54,889 bases of DNA, from the NCBI GenBank assembly GCA_964624065.1, contig CAZUWF010000016.1:1-54889 (forward strand), in the 5' to 3' direction. Of the stretch, positions 1 through 7,992 are shown one piece after another. The translations under genes were made by a program, and so were the position numbers. Positions within the stretch are counted from its first letter, which is position 1. Each line of letters begins with the position of its first letter. The DNA comes from UBA7960 sp964624065. Its GTDB lineage: Bacteria; Bacteroidota; Bacteroidia; Bacteroidales; UBA7960. A model generated the notes under the pieces. That model did not search any database. It saw nothing but the letters and a program-made list of their open reading frames with translations, and was not told the DNA's origin.

Positions 1-150
1 GACCGCGAAGTGTTCCAGCAGAAGCCCGGCTTCAAGCGGCCCAAGAACTCCTACGCGACACCGACGCCGGTGACCGACGGCGAGCGCGTCTACGCCGTCT
101 TCGGCGACGGGAGCATCGCGGGCATCACAGCGATCGATGGCCGCCAGAAC
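1..150 (+). CDS. Fragment of a PQQ/BamB-like beta-propeller protein (foreign-looking contig end)
   Basis: Reading from base 1 without a start codon, the frame gives a segment with NSYATPTPVTDGERVYAVFG, typical of PQQ-like/BamB-like beta-propeller repeat proteins (secreted or periplasmic) from GC-rich phyla such as Acidobacteriota or Planctomycetota. The stretch is very GC-rich with G/C at almost every third codon position, unlike everything after about base 150. The similarity fades near the GATCGATGGCCGCC stretch, where a minus-strand methyltransferase frame takes over. I infer that this is an assembly chimera or a very recent junction rather than a native gene. The exact breakpoint (about 135-155) cannot be fixed by eye. 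Confidence 0.5.
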
Positions 151-783
151 CTCCCACCTTACCATTTCCGGATTGCGAGCATAATCGTGCCACACAACGA
201 CTCCATATTGTAAGTCAACAACTTGAAGGATGGACCTGGTGTCAGACAAAACCGAATCGTAATCATGGCCACCGTCAATGAAAGCCAAGTCAAACTTTCT
301 GTTTAATGAAAGGAATTCAAAGGTTCTGGAATTTGCCTGGAGGTGGGTAACATTGGGCAGGCCATTGGAAAAGCACCTATGGCTGGCAACGTAGTTTGGG
401 TCGAGTCCCATTTTGATCATTTCATCATCAGGAAGATTGATTGTAAATGCCTCATCCACTAGTGTAGCAATATTTGCAACACTCTCTCCGCGCCATGTGC
501 CAACTTCAAGGTAAGTTTTAGCACTGATTTTCTTGGCCAAACCACGCAAAAGCCATAAATCCGTTAAGAGACTTCCCCCTTCCAAAAATGCGAATGGCTC
601 AACTTTTGGATCGGCATCCTTAAGTAAATCTGAAATATCAACAACCGGTAACCCACTGGCGGTGTCGTATTTATTCATCACCTTGGCCTTCCAAAAACCG
701 TCATACCCGAGCACCCTGTTCAAAAGCCGGGGATTCATAAAAATCAGAAAAATGGCCTTTAACGCCTTCAAAAGTTTTTTCAT
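140..783 (-). CDS. Class I SAM-dependent methyltransferase, 3' end missing
   Basis: A minus-strand frame opens at ATG 783 (MKKLLKALKAIFLIFMNP) and stays open to the left, where it runs into the GC-rich end of the contig, so the C terminus is lost. Motif I of a Rossmann methyltransferase is visible as YLEVGTWRGESVANIA, followed by FDLAFIDGGHDYDSVLSDT and VVWHDYARNPEM. This order fits the Methyltransf_24 group often found in polysaccharide and O-antigen loci, where it modifies sugars or lipid-linked intermediates. It is divergent from the flippase at 1128. A TACCTTTG element lies 15 bases before the ATG. The substrate is unknown. The family call is firm; the biological role is inferred from context. 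Confidence 0.72.
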
Positions 784-798
784 CAATTGATTTTTTTG

Positions 799-806
799 CA
801 AAGGTA
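799..806 (-). promoter_or_regulatory. Bacteroidota-type -7 element (TACCTTTG)
   Basis: TACCTTTG read on the minus strand, ending 15 bases before the methyltransferase ATG at 783, matches the TAnnTTTG -7 consensus of the primary sigma factor of Bacteroidota. No convincing -33 TTTG lies at the usual 19-21 base spacing, so the call rests on the -7 alone. The leader would be very short. The rest of 784-1127 is an AT-rich divergent intergenic region with one further minus-strand TACTTTTG near 988-995 and no gene. Confidence 0.4.
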
Positions 807-1127
807 TCCAAAGTACTCGCCAATAGTATTTTTTTAATCTACAAATACTCAAAGGGTGATGAGGATTCAAAAATTTGGTTGAATAATCCGCAAAAATCTG
901 TTTGGTGGGCATTATTGGGGTTCATAAAAACGTTAAGAACATATACAGATACTAAAAGATGCACAAAAAACGCTAATAATTCAAGGCTGCAAAAGTAAAA
1001 ACTTTCCCGACTATGTCAGGGGGGGACCTAATGTATCTCTGAATCTCGGTGCTGAAAAAATACCTAATCCCAATACTTTTTTTGCGAAATTTGCAAAAGT
1101 CAACAACACCTGCCACTACTTGCAAAA

Positions 1128-2405
1128 ATGATTTTACATAAGGAACTATTGAAATCGAAAGGTTTACGAAACTTTTTCAAGCTATTCGGCAGCTCACTTT
1201 TGGTGCAGGGAGGGGCGTTCATACTTTCGCCGGTTTACGCGAGGCTATTTACCCCGGAGCAGTTTGGGTCACTGGGGCTTTTTCTGGCAATTTTGAGCGT
1301 TTTATCGGTACTTTCCACCGCCAAGTACGAGCAAGCCATTATGTTACCGCGCCAAGACAAAGATGCACGCTCACTCTTTTGGCTAGTTCAGATCATATCA
1401 ACTTGTTTTGCCATATTACTTATTCCCATTATATTATTCAGCAGCCCGGCCATAACAACAATTCTTGGTCAGGGAGCCTTGTTTGGTTGGTTATGGTTCA
1501 TTCCGCTGCTGTTGGTTCTTCACGGACTGTATCAGGGCGCACTGTATTACTCAAACCGCAACAAGCTTTACGGAACAATGGCAACTACCACCATTGTTCA
1601 GCACACCGCCCTAAACAGTTCTCGCCTTGTTACAGGTTTTTTCAAGATAACCTCCAACGGACTGGTAGCCTCGCATATTTTTTCGCAAACCTTTGCCACG
1701 GCATTCATTTTGCTCAGGACAGCCAAAAGAATATTTGTTGCAGGTTCGGGCCCTACTATTGGTAATATAAAAAAGCAGGCTGCAAAATATTCTGGTTATC
1801 CCAAGTTTAGTATGATGCTAAACCTCACCAACAACTTATCGGGAGCCTTGCCGTTTTTTATGTTCCCCGGAGGGTTCTCCATAGAAATTGCAGGATTGTT
1901 TGCTTTTGGCTATACTCTGGTTTTCAAACCAATAAGTATGATTTCGCAAAGCTTGCACCAAGTAGTTTCGCAAAACATAATTGAGGATTTCAACAACGGC
2001 CATCCAATCTACGAAAAACTAATTAGCCTTGTCAAAAGGTCGTTTATTATTGCTTTAGTGCCCTTTGCAACCCTGCTGGTACTTGCCCCTACCATATTCA
2101 GGTTAATTTTTCCACCTGAGTTTCAACTTGCAGCCAATTTCTTGCAGGTAATGGCACCTTGGTTGCTTATGGTGTTTCTTGCCTCCCCATTGTCGTTCAT
2201 ACCCGAATTATTTTTCAGGCAAAAGAAGGCAATGGTTATTGACATTATTTACCTCGCTATGCGCTTTGGAGCCCTCACTATCGGCATATTACAAAACGAT
2301 ATTTTGTTGGCTTTGGGTATATTCAGTGGCGTAGGATGCCTTGTGGTGGGTTACAATCTTAGGTGGTATCTAGCCTTGGCAAAGGGTGCCAAACGGGTAA
2401 CATAA
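1128..2405 (+). CDS. Wzx-like polysaccharide flippase (MATE/MOP superfamily)
   Basis: A 425-residue, strongly hydrophobic protein with about 12 predicted membrane segments, starting with a short basic stretch and the motif GAFILSPVYARLFTPEQFG. That motif is typical of the first helix and loop of oligosaccharide flippases in the MOP exporter superfamily. Such proteins flip undecaprenyl-linked oligosaccharide repeat units across the inner membrane. It heads a plus-strand run with a glycosyltransferase and an asparagine-synthase-like gene, which supports a role in O-antigen, capsule or exopolysaccharide assembly. The ATG follows a short AT-rich leader with no strong Shine-Dalgarno, as usual in this phylum. 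Lipid II flippases of the MurJ type are related but differ in sequence and context. Confidence 0.82.
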   Translation: MILHKELLKSKGLRNFFKLFGSSLLVQGGAFILSPVYARLFTPEQFGSLGLFLAILSVLSVLSTAKYEQAIMLPRQDKDARSLFWLVQIISTCFAILLIPIILFSSPAITTILGQGALFGWLWFIPLLLVLHGLYQGALYYSNRNKLYGTMATTTIVQHTALNSSRLVTGFFKITSNGLVASHIFSQTFATAFILLRTAKRIFVAGSGPTIGNIKKQAAKYSGYPKFSMMLNLTNNLSGALPFFMFPGGFSIEIAGLFAFGYTLVFKPISMISQSLHQVVSQNIIEDFNNGHPIYEKLISLVKRSFIIALVPFATLLVLAPTIFRLIFPPEFQLAANFLQVMAPWLLMVFLASPLSFIPELFFRQKKAMVIDIIYLAMRFGALTIGILQNDILLALGIFSGVGCLVVGYNLRWYLALAKGAKRVT

Positions 2406-2529
2406 ACAAGGCTTCGATTGGGCTCATCCTGATAATGTGAATTACTCCTTGCCGAGAAATTGGTTGGTATGCCAGGGGCTGAGGGCAAGGGGCAAATGGA
2501 AAAGTTAAAACTATTGAAAGAAACAAATT

Positions 2530-3729
2530 ATGACAACCTACGGCCGAGCCAAAATTTTGGTAATCCCTTCATGGTATCCGCCCGATGGGGGCTATTTTTT
2601 CAGGGAGCACGCAGTTGCCTTGGCAGGAAAGGGCTTTGAGGTTGATGTAATATACTCGCAGGCAATTGGTTTAAGGAAATTTAAAGCAGCCGATATTGTT
2701 CTGGCAGGAAAGGTAGAATCCACCAAAACAGAAGGAATAACCGAGCATATCTCCAAGTTTTTGCGAGTTCCCTTTGTTGAAAGGGCAAATATGAAGTTTT
2801 GGGAGAAGAATATGCTCCGTTTGTTCGACAGGTACCTCCAAAAACAAGGCAGGCCCGATATAATCTTGGCACATAGCAGTATGTGGGCCGGGGTGGTGGC
2901 AGAAATAATTAAACAGAAACACGGGATACCCTACGTTATTATAGAGCATCGTAGCCGATTTGTCAGCAACATTGCCGAGGCAAAAAAGCTATTCAAGTCT
3001 TGGTATTTTCCAATGCTGAAAAAAGCTTTCCGCAATTCAGATGCTGTTGTAACCGTTAGCGATTCCCTACAACCTTTTATCAAGGAAATTGCACCAAGTG
3101 TCGAATCAATAATGCGAACCATATTCAATATGGTTGATACCGAATATTTTTTGCCTTCGAAAACTACTGAAAGAAACCAAAAGTTTACGTTTTTCAGCCT
3201 CGGAAACCTTGAAGAAGTAAAAGGGTTCGACACCCTAATCAAAGCTTTTTCGTTGCTTCCCGAAGAAGTAATAGCCAAAACAAAACTCGTAATTGGCGGA
3301 CACGGCGGCCAGCGCAAGAAATTGGAAGATTTGGTTGGGCAAAGGGGACTTGAGGGTGCTGTTTCGTTTAAAGGAAAGTTGGCTCAAGAGGAAGTACTCC
3401 AAAACTACCAAGATGCCGATGCCTTTGTTCTGGCGAGTAATTTTGAGGCTTTCGGGGTAGTTTACATTGAAGCAATGTCTTGTGGTTTGCCGGTAGTTGC
3501 AACCATAGCAGGAGGACCCCAAGGATTCATAGGCCCCGAGCAAGGTATTTTGGTTGAGGCTGGCAATAGTAAAGAATTGGCAGAGGCAATGGGCAAAATT
3601 ATTGAGAATTCAGCGAAATTCAGCAAAGAAGCAATACGCCAATACGCCATCACCACATTTGGACATAATGTAATTGCAGGCCAGTACGCATCCTTGTTGG
3701 ACGAAGTAATCAAAACCACAATTAAATGA
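2530..3729 (+). CDS. GT4-family glycosyltransferase
   Basis: A 399-residue GT-B fold glycosyltransferase. The N-terminal domain begins ILVIPSWYPPDGGYFFREHA, the usual start of GT4 retaining enzymes. The C-terminal nucleotide-sugar domain shows LVIGGHGGQRKKLEDLV and the EX7E signature with Glu306 and Glu314 in FEAFGVVYIEAMSCGLPVV. It transfers a sugar from a nucleotide donor to a growing lipid-linked glycan at the cytoplasmic face. It lies 124 bases after the flippase, and its stop overlaps the start of the asparagine-synthase-like gene by four bases, so these two are translationally coupled. Donor and acceptor cannot be read from the sequence. Confidence 0.88.
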   Translation: MTTYGRAKILVIPSWYPPDGGYFFREHAVALAGKGFEVDVIYSQAIGLRKFKAADIVLAGKVESTKTEGITEHISKFLRVPFVERANMKFWEKNMLRLFDRYLQKQGRPDIILAHSSMWAGVVAEIIKQKHGIPYVIIEHRSRFVSNIAEAKKLFKSWYFPMLKKAFRNSDAVVTVSDSLQPFIKEIAPSVESIMRTIFNMVDTEYFLPSKTTERNQKFTFFSLGNLEEVKGFDTLIKAFSLLPEEVIAKTKLVIGGHGGQRKKLEDLVGQRGLEGAVSFKGKLAQEEVLQNYQDADAFVLASNFEAFGVVYIEAMSCGLPVVATIAGGPQGFIGPEQGILVEAGNSKELAEAMGKIIENSAKFSKEAIRQYAITTFGHNVIAGQYASLLDEVIKTTIK

Positions 3730-5351
3730 AAAACATTATTCTCGAACATAATTATCATTACCGCTGGCACACCAAAAATGGGCTTTCGTTCAAAGGTTTT
3801 GTATTTGACCCTGAGTATAATTTATGCACGTCCGAACAGGTATTCCAAAATTTGGAAAACGCCTCAAGGATTGAAGAGTTTGAAGGGATCATTTCCAAAC
3901 TTGACGGGTCGTTTTGCATTGTAACCCAAACCCCGAACGGGATTTTTTTGGCAACCGATTTTATGAGTGCATTTCCGGTTTTCTACACCTTGCAAGAAGG
4001 GAGTTGGATAGTTTCGGATAACTCAGACAATTTGTTTGAAATACTCAAGGAAAAGAAATTCAACCATAGCGCTTCAGCTGAATTTGAAGGCGCTGGATTC
4101 GTACTTGGTAATCAAACCCTACTGCAGGGTATTTTCAAAACCCAGGCCGCTGAAATTGTCCATTTGAAGCCTGACGGGTCGGTTAGTTCAATAGTTTACT
4201 CGAGGTGGTTGCCACAAACCTTTTTCAAGCATAGCCGGAAGGAACTAAAGATTAAACTTGCAAATTTACTTGATAAAATTTCAGACAATTTGGTAAATTC
4301 CTTGAAAGGCCAACACGTGGTTGTGCCATTGAGTGGAGGATTCGACTCGCGCCTAATAGCCTGCATGCTACACAGCCAAGGCTATCAAAATGTTACTTGC
4401 CTCACCTACGGGCGACCAAGCCAAGAAAGCTTCCTCGCCGAAAAGGTTGCAAGGCAATTAGGATTCAGATGGATTTTCGTAAACTACCAAGACTTAAAAG
4501 TAGAGGGATATTTGGAGTCACCAACCTTTAACAAATACCGTAAGTATGCCGGAAACAACTATTCAATGCCCTACCTGCAAGATTATTTTGCAGTAAAGTA
4601 CTTGAAGGAAAACAACCTCATTCCTGACCATAGCTTTTTCGTGCCGGGCCACTCGGGCGATTTTCTTGCGGGAAGTTATGTAAACAAAACCTTGCGACCG
4701 AAAATGCCAAAATCAGAATTACCTAAATTCATTTTCGAAAAGTACTTCAATTTTGGAAGGTACAACTCCCGAGGCAAAATAAAGGTAGTGAAAAGATTGC
4801 AAGATTGGTTTGCCGAGAATGAAGTAGAAGGGCTCATCCAGCACACATCATTAAACTTTTGGGTTGAAGAATGGGACATAAAAGAAAAGCTCTCGAAGTT
4901 CATTTTCCAATCAGTGCAGGTATTCCCTTTTTTCGGCTATGGCTTCAGGATTCCGTTGTGGAGCAAACCACTTAGAGATTTCTTCAGGCAAACTCCTTTT
5001 GAATTCAGGAAAAACAAAAATCTATACGATGAAGTTTTGATAGAAAGTTTTTTCAAGCCCAGAAATGTATTTTTTGAGACTGCAGAAATTGCGCAGACCC
5101 CATCTCACACTTACTTGACTAAAATAAAAAAAAATCTTAAAAACCTGACCCCACAATCATGGCTCTACAAAAAAATTGCAACCAACGACGTTATTTGTTA
5201 TCAAAGGCTCACGGCTCCTATGAAGGAACGCATAGAAAGCAATTCAAATTTCGAAACAAATAAAACCTTTTGCTTCAACAACATTATTTGCAAGTGGTAC
5301 GTTGAAAGAACTCGGAAAGAACATCAATCAAAGGTTAAAAACCAGGACTAA
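3726..5351 (+). CDS. Asparagine synthase-related ATP-PPase without a glutaminase Cys
   Basis: A 541-residue protein with the two-domain plan of asparagine synthetase B. Residues 1-120 resemble the class II amidotransferase (Ntn) fold (KLDGSFCIVTQTPNGIFLATD) but begin Met-Lys, so the nucleophilic Cys2 is absent and glutaminase activity is unlikely. The ATP pyrophosphatase domain carries the PP-loop SGGFDS at 203-208. Such proteins are common in polysaccharide and lasso-peptide loci, where they probably amidate sugar acids or form another amide or lactam bond. It is coupled to the upstream glycosyltransferase by a four-base ATGA overlap and appears to end the locus. The substrate is unknown, and I do not assign asnB. 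Confidence 0.75.
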   Translation: MKNIILEHNYHYRWHTKNGLSFKGFVFDPEYNLCTSEQVFQNLENASRIEEFEGIISKLDGSFCIVTQTPNGIFLATDFMSAFPVFYTLQEGSWIVSDNSDNLFEILKEKKFNHSASAEFEGAGFVLGNQTLLQGIFKTQAAEIVHLKPDGSVSSIVYSRWLPQTFFKHSRKELKIKLANLLDKISDNLVNSLKGQHVVVPLSGGFDSRLIACMLHSQGYQNVTCLTYGRPSQESFLAEKVARQLGFRWIFVNYQDLKVEGYLESPTFNKYRKYAGNNYSMPYLQDYFAVKYLKENNLIPDHSFFVPGHSGDFLAGSYVNKTLRPKMPKSELPKFIFEKYFNFGRYNSRGKIKVVKRLQDWFAENEVEGLIQHTSLNFWVEEWDIKEKLSKFIFQSVQVFPFFGYGFRIPLWSKPLRDFFRQTPFEFRKNKNLYDEVLIESFFKPRNVFFETAEIAQTPSHTYLTKIKKNLKNLTPQSWLYKKIATNDVICYQRLTAPMKERIESNSNFETNKTFCFNNIICKWYVERTRKEHQSKVKNQD

Positions 5352-5544
5352 CCGCACTTGGCCCAATACACAACCATAATTATTAAATAAATTGAAAATC
5401 TTGATTATTTAATACGATATCCGAGAACCTTCGGCTTAGAGATTTGTTATACTTGTCCAAGCATAGATTGTTTTGCTTCCCACAATTCAATAAAATCAAA
5501 AAGATTATATTTTTTTTATTTAATAGACTATTTTTCTTTCATTT

Positions 5545-6495
5545 ATGAAAAAATTTCCAAACGATCTTACAAGAATAGGGGTGTTTTATGATGGCAATTA
5601 TTTTCTTCACGTTAGTAATTATTACTCTTATGTCCATCCCAAGAAAAAAAGGTTAAGTGTTTCGGGCCTTCACGACTTCATAAGGGAAACGGTAGCCGAC
5701 CTTGAATCAAAACCAAGGGGCCTTTGCCGAATAGTTGATGCCCACTATTTTAGGGGAAGGGTAAGTGCCCAGGAGGCGTCGCATAGAGGTAATCAACTTT
5801 ATTACGAAAGGGTTTTTGACGACATTTTGATGTCAGAGGGGGTGATTACTCATTACTTTCCCTTAAAGACATTTTTTGGTAAGAGGGAGGAAAAAAAAGT
5901 TGATGTTTCGCTGGCATTGGAAGCATACGAGAATGCAAGGGTTGGGCTGTATGACGTTTTGGTCTTAATTAGCTCCGACAGCGAATTTGTCCCATTAATT
6001 AGACGCTTGAACGGCCTTGGTGTAAAGGTGGTTTTGTTGTCCTGGGATTTTGAATATACCAATGACGAAGGAAAAAAAACAGTATCAAGGACTTCGCAAT
6101 TACTCTTAAAAGAGGCCTCATATCCCTTACAAATGCACGAGATTATCGAGAAAACGATCAAAAAGGACCAGCACTCACCTTTGTTCGTTCACGATGAAGC
6201 CACTTCTACAGGAACCGGAAATTACAACAGTTACGAAGATGATGAATACCACCACGATGATGACAGGTTCAACAGGGTTGAATTTGACCAGGAGGTGCAT
6301 ACCAGTGAGATTTTAAGCATAAAGAACGGGTTTGGATTCATCAAGTATCCTAACAACAACCTTTTCTTCCACTACACCGATGTGCTGAATGTGGATTTTA
6401 ACGACCTAGAGACAGGCGACGAAGTGGAGTTTACTTTGGAAAGGAAGAACAACGGGCATGATGTAGCCAAAAACGTTAAGAAAATCAGCCCTTGA
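5545..6495 (+). CDS. NYN-domain nuclease fused to a cold-shock domain
   Basis: 316 residues in two clear domains. Residues 8-195 form an NYN (LabA/DUF88, PIN-like) nuclease domain: IGVFYDGNYF with Asp16, KKVDVSLALEAY with Asp120, and LISSDSEFVPLIRRL with Asp145, the expected metal-binding acidic residues. A polar, acidic linker (about 205-250, with EDDEYHHDDD) leads to a C-terminal cold-shock/S1-like domain at 253-313, with RNP1-like NGFGFIKY and RNP2-like LFFHYTDV. The domain pairing suggests a single-stranded RNA-binding endoribonuclease in the cytoplasm, but no substrate is known to me. The 3' end overlaps the convergent rtcB by 11 bases. The ATG at 5545 follows an AT-rich 193-base gap. 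NYN assignment is firm; the CSD assignment is good. Confidence 0.82.
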   Translation: MKKFPNDLTRIGVFYDGNYFLHVSNYYSYVHPKKKRLSVSGLHDFIRETVADLESKPRGLCRIVDAHYFRGRVSAQEASHRGNQLYYERVFDDILMSEGVITHYFPLKTFFGKREEKKVDVSLALEAYENARVGLYDVLVLISSDSEFVPLIRRLNGLGVKVVLLSWDFEYTNDEGKKTVSRTSQLLLKEASYPLQMHEIIEKTIKKDQHSPLFVHDEATSTGTGNYNSYEDDEYHHDDDRFNRVEFDQEVHTSEILSIKNGFGFIKYPNNNLFFHYTDVLNVDFNDLETGDEVEFTLERKNNGHDVAKNVKKISP

Positions 6496-7654
6496 TAACA
6501 GCCAAGGGAGAGAGCTCAACCAGGACATCAACCAAATCCTCTTGGTTTTTCATCACCACCGAAATATCCTTGTAGGCGCTTGGCGCTTCTTCAAGGTCGT
6601 TTTTGTTCTTTATAGAGTGTAAAATTCCCTTTTGGTCCAAACGCGATGCCTCAACCTTTAGGTCAAGACTTCGAATGGCTTCCTTGCGACCCATAACCCT
6701 TCCGGCACCGTGCGAACAGCTCTCGAAGCTGGCAGCCTCGCCCTTGCCCCTAACAATGTAGCTTTTTGAACCCTGGCTCCCTGGAATTATGCCGGTGGTT
6801 TCGTAGCCGGCCTTTGTTGCACCCTTGCGGTGAACCATCACCTCCTCGCAAAAATGATTCTCGGCCGCGGCGTAATTGTGGGCAATATTGATCATTGGCG
6901 CGGGATTGAACCTGCTGCCAAACTCCCTTTCGAACACCCAAATAATATTATTCATCATAAGCTTGCGGTTTGCCAAGGCAAAATCAATGCAATAGTTCAT
7001 CTCGTCAATGTACTGCCTACCTTCTCTACTATCGGTAGGCAACCAGGCAAGCTGGGCCGAGCGTGGCACTTTACTCTTCCATTTCTCGTTGAGGCTTATG
7101 GCCAAACGGTTGTAGTAATCGGCAACCTGCTTGCCAATGTTTCTGCTGCCCGAGTGTACCATAATCCAAATCTGGCCATCTGAGCCTTTTTGAATCTCGA
7201 TGAAATGATTTCCACCACCGAGAGTTCCAACCTGATGGCAGGCACTTTGGTATTCTCTTTTAACAACAGGCATACCTTCGATTGACTCGCGGTGTGGCAT
7301 ATCTTGAGGCAACCGTGGTTTATTGTGGTGTTTGAAGCCAAGCGGAACTACGTTTCTTATACCTTCCAAAAGAACATTGAGGGTTCTAATGTCAATTTCT
7401 TGCAACGAAGTTTTGACGGCACACATTCCACAACCTATGTCAACACCCACGGCATTGGGTATTATCACCTCTTTGGTGGCCAAAACCCCTCCTATGGGCA
7501 TTCCGAAGCCCTGATGGCAATCGGGCATAAGGGCCACGTGGCTGAATGCAAAGGGTAACCGGGCCAGGTTACGCGCCTGCTCAAGCGCGCCAGGCTCAAT
7601 GTCAGCAAGCCAAAGTTTAATCGGAATGGGTTCGTCGAGTATTTCGTAAAGCAT
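6485..7654 (-). CDS. rtcB: RNA-splicing ligase RtcB
   Basis: RtcB joins 2',3'-cyclic phosphate or 3'-phosphate RNA ends to 5'-hydroxyl ends using GTP and Mn(II), in tRNA splicing or RNA repair. From ATG 7654 the protein has 389 residues, slightly short for the bacterial family. Visible motifs are MPDCHQGFGMPIGG, the metal-ligand Cys75 in GVDIGCGM, GGGNHFIE, MVHSGSRNIG and the guanylylated-His region SCSHGAGRVMGRKEA. A TTG 24 bases upstream also opens the frame, but ATG 7654 gives the family-typical start. It is convergent with the NYN-CSD gene and no RtcA or archease gene is adjacent. The 338-base region to mnmE at 7993 is a divergent promoter region with two GATAAATGATT direct repeats (near 7762 and 7784). 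Confidence 0.93.
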   Translation of the reverse strand: MLYEILDEPIPIKLWLADIEPGALEQARNLARLPFAFSHVALMPDCHQGFGMPIGGVLATKEVIIPNAVGVDIGCGMCAVKTSLQEIDIRTLNVLLEGIRNVVPLGFKHHNKPRLPQDMPHRESIEGMPVVKREYQSACHQVGTLGGGNHFIEIQKGSDGQIWIMVHSGSRNIGKQVADYYNRLAISLNEKWKSKVPRSAQLAWLPTDSREGRQYIDEMNYCIDFALANRKLMMNNIIWVFEREFGSRFNPAPMINIAHNYAAAENHFCEEVMVHRKGATKAGYETTGIIPGSQGSKSYIVRGKGEAASFESCSHGAGRVMGRKEAIRSLDLKVEASRLDQKGILHSIKNKNDLEEAPSAYKDISVVMKNQEDLVDVLVELSPLAVIKG

Positions 7655-7961
7655 TTGAGTAGATTTTTCTTTTTTCAAAAATACGGATAATCGGTAAATA
7701 AGCTAAGAAGTTTGTAAGCCCTAGTGAATCACGAAGCCAAGGGAGTTAAAAACCTAGAAACAATGATAAATGATTTTTTAAATTGATAAATGATTATTTT
7801 TGGATTATCAAACCCTTTTAGCGTGTAACGTTGAGCATTTTGGTCGGTTTTTGAATAATATGGGATAAAATATAAGCGATAAAACACCATCTTAGTAACA
7901 AAATTACCCCATTAAAATAAACAAGCCTAACCGACACCTTGTTGAATCAGCAATAAACCCC

Positions 7962-7969
7962 TAATTTTG
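7962..7969 (+). promoter_or_regulatory. Promoter for mnmE (CTTG-N20-TAATTTTG)
   Basis: TAATTTTG matches the Bacteroidota -7 consensus TAnnTTTG, and a CTTG lies at 7938-7941, 20 bases upstream, close to the expected TTTG -33 element. The mnmE start at 7993 is 23 bases downstream. Confidence 0.55.
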
Positions 7970-7992
7970 CATCTAAACTAAAGCCGTACACC

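Noticed and set aside
6830..7183. Plus-strand ORFs inside rtcB and similar long shadow frames across the window
   Set aside because: They lie antisense to strongly conserved genes and show no domain sequence of their own.
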